DNA of 64,000 nucleotides from the NCBI GenBank assembly GCA_030549205.1, contig JAUKTV010000011.1, positions 62,001 through 126,000 on the forward strand, in the 5' to 3' direction. The stretch comes from Apiosordaria backusii. Its lineage: Eukaryota > Ascomycota > Sordariomycetes > Sordariales > Lasiosphaeriaceae. The position numbers and the translations under genes were made by a program. Below, piece after piece: positions 41,815 to 50,859 of the stretch (within the stretch, counting starts at the first letter, position 1; every line of letters starts with the position of its first letter). The notes below the pieces were generated by a model, which worked only from the letters and a program-made list of their open reading frames with translations, searched no databases and was not told where the DNA came from.

Positions 41815-42239
41815 TGTCACAGACCAACCATATAGCAAGGCCAGGTGGGGACTGCAGCTAGCCATGCCTGCCAATCGGAGGAAGGAGACACGGCAGCAGG
41901 GCTGCAGGGTCAAGGAAGGCTCACTGCTTGGCAAAGGTGAGCCGGATCACCACGATCACCTGGTGAGCGTGGTGAGCGCCAGAGGATCACCACCGGTCGC
42001 TGGTGATCCGGAGTGATCCAGGTACGGAGGTACTTAGGGATTTATGGTCTATATATACGAAGGAACTAGATAGCTTGTAGATAGTTCCGCAGTATGCAAT
42101 CACAGCTTGTATTCACGGTATCTTGTGTTTACATTGAGACATCTTGTTGTGCACTGTTTAGCTGCACCGAACCATTATTATCAGAAGTTACCTTCAACTG
42201 TGTATCCCTTTCAGAGGTTCTGATCAGGGGTTCGTCACA
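41815..42239 (+). mobile_element. Solo LTR (425 bp), copy B, with perfect 5-bp TSD
   Basis: Begins TGTCACAGACC and ends GGTTCGTCACA, flanked by a perfect duplication AGGTT (41810-41814 and 42240-42244). It has normal composition inside RIP-mutated DNA. The segment 42046-42239 is almost identical to the complement of 12872-13065. It starts with GGTCTATATATACG, a TATA-like core that probably marks the promoter/R boundary. The preceding ~230 bp is different from copy A and rich in GATCACC / GGTGAGC repeats, which may be regulatory. No internal retroelement sequence is present. Confidence 0.87.
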
Positions 42240-45200
42240 AGGTTTAATAGACCGGTAGACTATATTAAAGTAAAAGTAACCTGTTTATATATATTTAAGA
42301 ATAGAAAGGCCGAGGAAATTTCTATTTATTAAGTAATGGCTAGACTTTTAAGAATATAGGCTTTATTTAAAAGACTTAATACCGATAGCATTATTAAAGA
42401 CTTTTTAAAAGTAAAAGCTAAATAATATTATATATCGTTAATATATTGGTTTAAACTTTAAGAAAGGAGTTTTTTAACTAGCACTTTACTAGTTAGTACT
42501 TTACTTCCTATACCTATACCTTTAAGGTCTTTTATACCTATTTTTAAAAGGCAATTATTTAGTTTAGCGGCTACTATATTAAAAGATAAGTTAATAGAAA
42601 AGAAAATAAGAAGAAAGTTAACTACTAATAATATAATTTAATAAATAGTTATTTAATATATTGATAATAAAAAAAGGAAATTAAAACCGGTATTCCTTAA
42701 TAGTACTTAAAATATAATACATTGTCGAAAGCTTAGCGTTATTAATTAAGCTATAATTATAAAAACTATATTAAAGACTTCGATATTACTTTTTACTATA
42801 TAATACTTAAGTTAATAAAGTATTATACTATTTCGTTAATTAAGATAAATTCCTAAGCCTATATTATTATTAATAAGAAAGCTACTATATATAGCCTTCC
42901 TATTAAAATAATTACAAAGTGTTTAAAGGTTAAGGAAAAGGCTTATTAATAGAGTAATATAGTAGTTAATTTAAAGATTAGCGAATAGTTATATAAAGGA
43001 AGAAAGTTAAAAGCCTTTATTTAAGGAGCTATGTTAATAGCTTTATATATTAATAATACTAATAATAATAATTTTAATAATGTAGAGTTAGGCAGAGATA
43101 TAGTATAGAATTATAGCTTTAAATAATTTCCCGGTATACTTAAAATTTTAGTATTACTATTCGGTATAATACTATATAGTATATTTAGTTTTGAACTTCC
43201 AACCTTACTATTAATAGTAAGTAAATTAGCTCTATCGATTACCGGCTATTATTAAGCTGATTTTTCTATTCCCTTATTATTATTACTACCGCTATTAGTT
43301 TAAAAAAGCTAGATTAAAGTAACGACTTTATTTATTAAGACCTTAGCCTACTAGAATGTCTTTATAAATTTTAATCTTTTTATAGTCTTAAAGAAAGTAA
43401 TAAGGCTATTAAATTATACTATTAAAGACCTTTATAAAGCTAACGATATTTGGTTTATTTAGAATTGAATTCTAGCTTTTTATATTATTATATTAAAGTA
43501 GACGGTAAAGCGGTATTTAAAGAATAAAGCCTTAGTCTTTATATTAAATAATAATAAGCTAAATAGATTAGATAACTTTTAAGAATCTAGATTATATAGG
43601 TTTTCTTATATAAAAAAGATAAATAAAGTTAATATAGTAATATTATAGGTCTTAAAGTTAATAAAGTATTAAGTATAATACTTTTTAACTTACCTTTGTT
43701 TTTTAAATTTAATAACTTACTTAATAAAGACGACAATAGTACCGGTTATAATATATAATATAATATATATAAAGGCTAGGTTTATAGGAGGGATAGCTTG
43801 GAAGCTGTAAATTTTAAAGATCTATAGTCCTAAGCCGGGCTTTATATTCTTAACGATAATAATATTGATCTATAGCTTTTTAACTTTTAAGCTATAGCTT
43901 TTAATTATAATAAGGAAATAAAAGGAAGGTATATAGAAAATAAATAAACTGATAAGTAAAGTAATAGAATATAAAATAAAAATAAAGATAATAAACTATA
44001 GTAGTATTATTTTACAATCTTAATAGACTAATATTTAGCTAGTTCTCTAATATATTGTATATAATAATTAACATTCTTCTCTTTATCGACTTTAAATAGT
44101 ACCCTTACTGTTTTATAATAGCCAACTAACCTATTTAACCTATTTTTTACTATTAAAGCTACTTATTTAAAAAAATCTTTAAAGCTTTTTAAATCTATCT
44201 TATCGCTATCCTTATAAACGTAATGCCTCTTTATATAAGCCTTAAGGTTATTGAAGTATGCTTTAATAAGGTTAAAGTTTAGTAAATAAAGTAGTAAATA
44301 TTAAATTAATATTTAGTAAGCTTTAATAAATACCTTAATTTATAGGTTATAATATTAGAATATATTATTTATTATTAGAATACTATTAGCTTTAAAAAAG
44401 CTATTTATTTTATTAAAAACTCTATATTTTAATTAGTAAAGAAAACCTTTAAAGTCTGTATATTTTCGATAGACTAATATGTTAAAAATACCGTTAACTA
44501 TAATAATAGGAAGAATATAGAATCTTTTCCTATATATAAAGGTATTATTTATTTAAAAAGATATCTTTATTAATACTTAGCCAGTCCTTTTAATACTATC
44601 CTTTTTATCAGTCCTTAATTTATTATAAAAAATAAATATCTTAACTATAAATAGTAATATCTTTCGAAGTTAATCTATCCTAAGTTCTTTATTTCTTTAT
44701 AATAGCCTATATACTAGCTTCTTCTTCTTTTAACCTTTACTATTAAGGTAACAGTTAATAGTAAACTTATAAATATAAATCTTATAAAAGTCTATAAGGA
44801 ATTCTTATATTTTATTGAAGAATAGGTTAAGCTTATTTTATAGTAATTTAAAAACTTTTTAATTATAGATATTAATACCGTAATATATTATAAAAAGTAT
44901 AGAATAGTAAGCTATATATAAATAAGGGAGGATAAGTATAATAAACCTTTATTACTTAAGGAGTTAATATAATTATATTGTTTAAACTTTTATTAAGAAG
45001 AAAAGATATACTAAAAGTCCTAAACCTATTATAGTAGGTCTTAACTATATAAGTAAATATCTTAAGTTTTCTATAAATTTTATTAGGCTTATAGTTATTT
45101 TAAAGTATTAAAAGCAGTATAGCCTTTTAATTATAATTGAAAAATCTACTTATAGTTCGAATAGTATAGTCAGTAGCGTACATATTACTAATACTATAGG

Positions 45201-45322
45201 AAAAAAGAGATAACAGTTCAATTGACAGTAAAAAACGGTATTTGGAAGCCTTTTTAGTGCTAAAAGGCCTTAAAAACATAGCTTTCTAGCCAGTTGGTTG
45301 GAAGAATTAATAGATTTAATGG

Positions 45323-45404
45323 ATTTAATGGCCCTAGCGGTGTAGGTGGTTGGGACCTAAAAAAACCAAATTGGATTTTTGAAACTCCCGTTTGCAACGC
45401 ACAG
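45323..45404 (-). repeat. Right 82-bp TIR
   Basis: Partner of 40582-40663. Confidence 0.8.
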
Positions 45405-45565
45405 CAGCGTCGCGACCTCGGCCCACCTGCTTTTTCTCACGACTACAACTTATTATTCGGTGCATATCATTGTTTTGTTTTCTTCCTTTCTCACATTCCT
45501 ATTCCCGAATTGGATCAGACTCGTACACGCGCCTTGTACTGTCTCCATATACCCCTCACATCAAA

Positions 45566-46813
45566 ATGACGGACTCAGCCCCCCCACCACCACCCTTCCG
45601 AGCGACAGTCGAAGACTCCCTCAACGTCCCCTCCTTTGGCAGCGGCAGCGGCAGCGGGGTTGACAGCGCCAGCATCACGAGCAGCACCCGGCGACGATGG
45701 GATGATCCACCCGAGGAAGAACCCGGGCACATGATGCCCGAAGAAAACATCACCAGCATGGTCTTTGTGAAATGCATGAGCGCCCACCACGCCAACAACC
45801 ACGGCGAGGTCAAGACGGCCGCCACCCAAGGGGAGATTTCCCACTTGGTGTTCACGCCCTCGGACACGCACGTTGCTGCGCTGGTTCCCAAACACAGCAA
45901 TGCTAGGAGTTTTGACCCTGACGAGTCGTGCGCGCTGGCGATTTGGGCGGTCAACAAGAAAGAGACTACTCGGGATAGTGCGAGGAGGGGTGCGGTGGTG
46001 GTGCCGAATGCGTCGTATTTTGGGGTTAGGGTTCACAAGGGTTTTTGCTTTCGGCCGGGGGGGTTGGAGAATGATCTCGTGGTGGCGTGTCCGTTTTTTG
46101 TGAAGGTCAAAGGGGAGGATGGGTGGGATGTGCCGGCGCCGAGGTTGGAGGTTTTTGACGTGGGGAAGAGGGTGAGGTGGAGCAAGCAGGAGGTTCCGAT
46201 GAGGGCGCCGGTGGTGGTGAGTGAGGATGGGGGGTTGATGGCGGGGGTGTCGACCAAGGATTCGAGTAGGATTTTGGTGGCGGGGTTTGAGAAGAATGTT
46301 GTGCGGGTGAAGACGATTATTATAAAGCACACGGAGGAGGTGACGGGGATGGGGTTTACGAGGGATGGGAGTGGGTTGGTGAGTACCGGGAGGGATGGGT
46401 ATGTTAGGGTTACGGACTTGAATAGTGGGAAGACGCTGAAGAGGATTGAGATTGGGGCGAAGGCGGCGTGTAGTATACTGCAGGTGTCGGCGGATGGGAA
46501 TGTGGTTGTTACCGTTTGGGGGAGAGATGTGGTGTTGTGGTATTTGGATACTGGGAGGGTGCATAACTATAACTTGAATGTGGTGAGGCAGACGGAGGGG
46601 TGGCCATTGGCGGTTTCCAAGGACTGTAGCTACTTGGCTTGTAGGACGGAGGATGGATTTGACGTGAGCGATGCGGCCAGTGGCGCGTTCAGGGGTGACT
46701 TTGCTACTGAGGGGTCAGTGATCACTTCGGCGGCCTTTTCAAACGATTGCAAGAAGATTGCGGTGGGAAATTTCGACGGAAATGTTGATGTTTTTGACAT
46801 CGTTACGGCATGA
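45566..46813 (+). CDS. WD40-like beta-propeller protein, 415 aa
   Basis: Single exon. I chose the ATG at 45566 (MTDSAPPPPPFRATVED), because the open frame upstream runs into the promoter and the transposon repeat. A disordered, Gly/Ser-rich N-terminus (~1-50) precedes repeated blade-like segments such as ISHLVFTPSDTHVAALVP, VTGMGFTRDGSGLVSTGRDG, VRVTDLNSGKTLKRIEIG and ITSAAFSNDCKKIAVGNFDG, which have the spacing and final-strand pattern of WD40-type repeats, though the WD dipeptides are degenerate. It probably folds as a propeller and acts as an interaction platform; no partner can be inferred. Codon usage in the middle is strongly G-rich on the plus strand. A RIP-mutated element ends ~160 bp upstream, so its promoter is short or altered. 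Confidence 0.75.
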   Translation: MTDSAPPPPPFRATVEDSLNVPSFGSGSGSGVDSASITSSTRRRWDDPPEEEPGHMMPEENITSMVFVKCMSAHHANNHGEVKTAATQGEISHLVFTPSDTHVAALVPKHSNARSFDPDESCALAIWAVNKKETTRDSARRGAVVVPNASYFGVRVHKGFCFRPGGLENDLVVACPFFVKVKGEDGWDVPAPRLEVFDVGKRVRWSKQEVPMRAPVVVSEDGGLMAGVSTKDSSRILVAGFEKNVVRVKTIIIKHTEEVTGMGFTRDGSGLVSTGRDGYVRVTDLNSGKTLKRIEIGAKAACSILQVSADGNVVVTVWGRDVVLWYLDTGRVHNYNLNVVRQTEGWPLAVSKDCSYLACRTEDGFDVSDAASGAFRGDFATEGSVITSAAFSNDCKKIAVGNFDGNVDVFDIVTA

Positions 46814-47285
46814 TGGATGTTTCAGTGGATTGGATGACAATGGTTGGGTGTTGGAGCTTTGCGGAAATGATACCACTAGATACCAGTAATTTGAGCTTTG
46901 CATGTTTTGGCATACAAATGGGGTTTCTGGTTGTTTCAGTGTCTGTCATATCCGTGAAAGTCGGGTTGGAAGTCTTTGGAAGAAAGTCACAAAGACATTA
47001 TAAACACGGTGTTGGTAAAGTTCTGATCTCGAAGACTTTGTTTCACAGTTTCACGATTTAACTTCGAGACATAGTTCAGTATCAAAGTCTACATGTATTG
47101 AAAGACCGTGCTGCCAGGAAACTTCTATTTAAGTCTTTGATTTCTCGGTATCAAAATGTGGCTACTGTCTAGCCAAACAACTGCTACAGCCTCTGTGAAG
47201 CCAAACCAACTCAACAAGGTACCTTAGCTTCCGACTTCAAACTTACCAACTCCTTCAACATTCTCACACATCTTCATACCTAAAT
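46814..47285. other. Intergenic, no gene seen
   Basis: 472 bp between the propeller gene and a small frame. Nothing supported. Confidence 0.5.
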
Positions 47286-47510
47286 ATGTCTTCAAACAAC
47301 AAGAACGCCGGTTCTATCACCGATCCTTCCTCTAAAATCGCGTCGCCCATAGCTACCTCGACGGACAAGTCAACCACTGGGAGCAAAAGCTGCCGCAGCG
47401 GCATCAAGTATAGACACAACGCCGTGCCTCTTGGTTATAAAACCATGAATCAGGATCACTTCAAAAACCTTCAGAAACAACTGAAGGCCAGGCAGAATAA
47501 GCAAACTTAA
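47286..47510 (+). CDS. Small basic hypothetical protein, 74 aa
   Basis: An uninterrupted frame starting MSSNNKNAGSITDPSSK and ending KQLKARQNKQT. The first half is Ser/Thr-rich and disordered. The second is basic with a short helical end (DHFKNLQKQLKARQNK). It has no similarity I recognise. It is preceded by a CT-rich, A-ending leader typical of fungal start sites (CACATCTTCATACCTAAAT before ATG). Possibly genuine, but the evidence is modest. Confidence 0.35.
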   Translation: MSSNNKNAGSITDPSSKIASPIATSTDKSTTGSKSCRSGIKYRHNAVPLGYKTMNQDHFKNLQKQLKARQNKQT

Positions 47511-48167
47511 TGAGGCATTCACTCATGTTTTGGTGTGAGTAGTCGAGGAGGTCAACTGCTATCGAATTAGCAGAGATAGCTTTAAAGGATCTTGATGGAT
47601 GGAATGGTAAATTTGATTTTCTTCTAAATTTGGGTTCTGCTATCATTGCTGCTTTCTTGATTCTTTGCAATGAGCTTCGAAAAGTAACAGCATGTGTCTT
47701 CAAAATGGGTTTTATCCCGGCTTACCCCTGAGCCCTCTTTATTGGCCTGGATGTCCGGGTACGGTATGAATGCGAGCAGGACACAAACAAGATGTCTCTG
47801 CGTGGTGTTGAAACAAGCACAACCATCTCCAGGGGGTCTGAACAACCCTCTCTTCGAGGCAGGAGATATACCAGGTCAGCTGGGTTTCGACGAAGAGACT
47901 ATTACCAGCACCGCGTATGAGCCGCTTGCGTGCGACTTCGCGAGCCTACTGTGTCTACGGTGTTGCCATTCACATAAACCAAATCTTGTAACCGGCCACT
48001 TTTATAACTGAGTTAGTTGTTACAGGCAACAAAAATTCTTGTCTTTTTTTTAAAAAAAAAAAGCTGTGAATGAAACCCTGAAAATATCAATACACGTCCA
48101 CAGACCACTTTCAAACCTTGCCATGTAGTAACAAAACAAACACCCCACAATTCAACATCACCCTTTA
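47511..48167. other. Intergenic; contains a T8A11 tract
   Basis: About 660 bp with no gene. A homopolymer switch of eight T then eleven A lies at about 48043-48062. It may be a polyadenylation or terminator-like region for the minus-strand neighbour, or simply low complexity. Confidence 0.4.
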
Positions 48168-50045
48168 TCACTCGCGGCCTTGAATCACAAAACCGTCACT
48201 TTCTTGCGTCCTAGCCAACGGTCCATGCATCCTTAACGACATCTGTGCAACCCTCCTAGCAGTATCAACCGCATCCTTCGCCTGTCTCGCCCTCTCCGTC
48301 GCCTCCCTGGCCTCCTGCGCAGCAAGTGCAGCCTCATCCCCAGCCTTCTTCGCATGATCGGTAGCCTTCTTCAGATCCTTCATAAGATCATCCAGTGCTT
48401 TCTTGTCCCGAGCGGTCTGAGCTGGATCACCACCCTGGGTTCCTTTACTCGGGCTCCCGAACAGAAGTCTCTGCAGGGTTTTCTGCGGGCTCTTCTGTGG
48501 GCTCTTCTGCGGGCTCTTCTGAGGCGATTTGAACGGAGAGCTAGGGAGGAAGAAGCCGCGCAATGTTTCCATATCAACCGGCGTGGGGGGCAGTTCGAGC
48601 TGGGCGAGTTGGGTCTGGCTGGCGATTTGCCCGTTGGCGAGGAACAGCGCCCCGCGTTCGCCGGCTCTCTTCTCTGGCCTGCGGATCCAGGTGACCCAGG
48701 GGTTGGCGACGGACTTTCTAGGGGATTTCCCCTTGGGCGGTTCGCGCCGCCAGTAGGTTGCTACGTCGACTTTGATCTTGGTGTCCCCGTCCATGACGGC
48801 CTTTGTGATGGTGGGGATGTCGGCTCCGTCCCATTGTGGGTACTCTCTGCGCTTTTGGACCTGTGCTTTTTGTTCTTGGAGGCTACATGATGGAATTATG
48901 TAAGTCACTGTAAAAAGGGGTTTGTGTTTGCGGGGTGGATTTGAAGAGGAGGATACGTACAAGTCGTAACAAAACGAAGCGATGTTGATGTTTTGGAAAT
49001 CAGAACCAAGCCTGACTTGGGGGTGTGGCTCCCATTCATCCGTCTTTTGTAGTGCTTTGGGGTCGAATTGCTCAATCTCGTCCGGGTATCGAACGATGAG
49101 AGCGTGGACGGCACGAATGGCATCGTACGTGTCCTTGAGGCAGACGTCGTCGGCAGCCCTGCGTTTGTAAGTTGTTGCACTGGCGAGATTACAGAGCCTG
49201 GGCTTGTTTGTGGCCTCATCGATGAGAATTTGATCGTAGCTGATTGAATTGTGCATAATTCGATGGATGCTATTCAGGGTTCGAACAGCGTCGCGGAGCT
49301 GCCTGAGATGTTCGCGCTTGAAGGTGCGGTCGATGTTTTCCTGGATTGAGCCTCCTGGGATGAACTCGGTGAGAAATCCAATGACGACTTTGTCCGTGTC
49401 ATCCATGACGACGCCCAGGTGCTGCTCAAAGAATGCGTTCGTGTTGTTAAGGCACTTTTTGAGGACCCAATTCTCTCGCACGTTGTTGAAATTGGGGCCA
49501 GGAAGGGCGCCATACTTGAAGAAGGCCTTGCGAACAGCATCATTTTGCTTCGCGTGGAAAGAGACAATATCCAGATTGGGGCCGACCCTCTCGATTTCAA
49601 GTAGCTCCGATAATTTGTATCTAACTGTGTCCTCACTGAACCCCATTTCTTTCAGTGTTGGATAGTAGCAGAAATGGTGTGGCTGCAGATCAATGTTGCG
49701 ATACCCCTCGAAGCTTACATCTGAGTAGTCTTGGGCGTGCGTTAATTGGGGCTCTGGCCCATCTCCCCAACTGTATACGAGGAAGTTATTGTCGAGGTTT
49801 GTAGCGTCAAGCCACCTCACGAGCCAGTTGTCAAGAATTTGCTTCCACTTTGCATTCAAGTCTTCTTTATTCCAGGGCTCCGTGTCCGGTTGGCCGTGGC
49901 GGTCAAGCAACAAGAATATGCCTTGACGTCGGTCATAATCGGCAAAGTAGAAGAGATCCGCCGCCTTGACCACTCCGTCTTGAGCGGCCTGGATCGTAGA
50001 GGGTGGGCGGATGAGCCAGAATCGATTCTCGACAGGTATTGTCAT
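48168..50045 (-). CDS. Pseudokinase-like protein with SPQK repeats and C-terminal helix
   Basis: Exons 50045-48961 and 48882-48168 flank a 78-nt intron with a GTACGT donor and an ATGTAG acceptor, giving 599 aa. The start is the ATG at 50045 (MTIPVENRFWLIRPPS). Residues ~170-340 look like a diverged protein kinase: NWVLKKCLNN, then VVIGFLTEFIPGGSIQENI at the hinge, IMHNSISYDQILID at the catalytic-loop position with no HRD, and RLCNLASAT where DFG should be. It is therefore predicted inactive. The N-terminal ~160 residues are an unknown folded region. The tail has four SPQK tetrads in a row (~478-496), a basic stretch, and an Ala/Glu/Lys helix (~525-580) likely to form a coiled coil. SPQK sites suit proline-directed kinases. 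No membrane segment. It is divergent from ssk1 (starts 815 bp apart). Confidence 0.75.
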   Translation of the reverse strand: MTIPVENRFWLIRPPSTIQAAQDGVVKAADLFYFADYDRRQGIFLLLDRHGQPDTEPWNKEDLNAKWKQILDNWLVRWLDATNLDNNFLVYSWGDGPEPQLTHAQDYSDVSFEGYRNIDLQPHHFCYYPTLKEMGFSEDTVRYKLSELLEIERVGPNLDIVSFHAKQNDAVRKAFFKYGALPGPNFNNVRENWVLKKCLNNTNAFFEQHLGVVMDDTDKVVIGFLTEFIPGGSIQENIDRTFKREHLRQLRDAVRTLNSIHRIMHNSISYDQILIDEATNKPRLCNLASATTYKRRAADDVCLKDTYDAIRAVHALIVRYPDEIEQFDPKALQKTDEWEPHPQVRLGSDFQNINIASFCYDLYVSSSSNPPRKHKPLFTVTYIIPSCSLQEQKAQVQKRREYPQWDGADIPTITKAVMDGDTKIKVDVATYWRREPPKGKSPRKSVANPWVTWIRRPEKRAGERGALFLANGQIASQTQLAQLELPPTPVDMETLRGFFLPSSPFKSPQKSPQKSPQKSPQKTLQRLLFGSPSKGTQGGDPAQTARDKKALDDLMKDLKKATDHAKKAGDEAALAAQEAREATERARQAKDAVDTARRVAQMSLRMHGPLARTQESDGFVIQGRE

Positions 50046-50859
50046 GATGAAAGCTTGGAACCACAGATCAAAGTAGAGCAAGAAGTGTAATTGTCAACAA
50101 AGTCTCACCTCTGGCGGTGCCGGGAAGTCTGCACCTCGTTTTTTAGAGACATTGTTGTCTTTGTTGGCTTCGGTATCCTTTGTCCGGACTGAAGCTTTCC
50201 CAAAACAGCAACATGTGGACAGAGAGAGGACTGACGATGAGCATAGAACCTAAGCAAAGCATAAGTAATCGTCAGCTGTGTCAGTTTGGTCGCACAGGGC
50301 GCCATGCTCATATATCCTGTGTATCCAAAACAACGGTCGATAGGCGGCAAATGGAAGGCGGAGAATGGGAGATGAGAGGCGAAACGTAAGGTACCGACTG
50401 CGCAGTCGAGTGCAGCACTGCATCCTTTTTTGTGGGGTTTGAACCGTCAGGGTTGTGATTGGCTAGCGCCAACGTTTTCGTGGAGTTTGTCTGCAGGAGA
50501 TCTGGAATTCCAGAGGGGATCGGTCGTTGCCAAGACTTCTCTTATCGAACCCCCCCTGTCCCGCCCGTCGTGCCCGCAGCGTCCAACCCCAGGCCAGCAA
50601 GCTTGGAGCTCTCTCTCTTGTTGAGCGACATGCAGCAGGAGAAGCACAAGGAGACTGAGCAGCATCAAATACCATATTACTTACCCTTGCCAAATGTTTC
50701 CCCCGTGTCTCCCCAGCCAGACTGAGCATCGTGCGAAACACCACAAACAAAAAGCCCCGACGAGGCAGAACCACACCGCTGCTGCACCGGCATCTCCACC
50801 AGAGGCATAGGACAACACGGCCGAACACAACAGTGTCTTGGGCACGGTTGCTGGGCTCT
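50046..50859. promoter_or_regulatory. Divergent promoter region of the pseudokinase and ssk1
   Basis: About 815 bp between the two start codons. It contains the 5' leaders of both genes. The ssk1 frame is open upstream to 50731, but its first residues lack family similarity. No specific binding sites assigned. Confidence 0.5.

Larger units (their letters stand above)
40582..45404. mobile_element. RIP-destroyed TIR element, class unknown
   Basis: Inverted repeats of 82 bp (40582-40663 and 45323-45404, starting CTGTGCGTTGYAAACGGG) align without gaps and differ at about eight positions, all transitions. The interior is extremely AT-rich with almost no CA/TG and no usable coding frame. A solo LTR at 41815-42239 has inserted later. 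Removing it leaves about 4.4 kb. I could not find a clear target duplication next to the TIRs, so the superfamily is open. The right end lies only ~160 bp upstream of the next gene's ATG. Confidence 0.7.

Noticed and set aside
45575..46564. 329-codon minus frame opposite the propeller gene
   Set aside because: His/Pro/Arg-rich antisense shadow caused by G-rich codons on the plus strand; the plus frame carries the repeat pattern.
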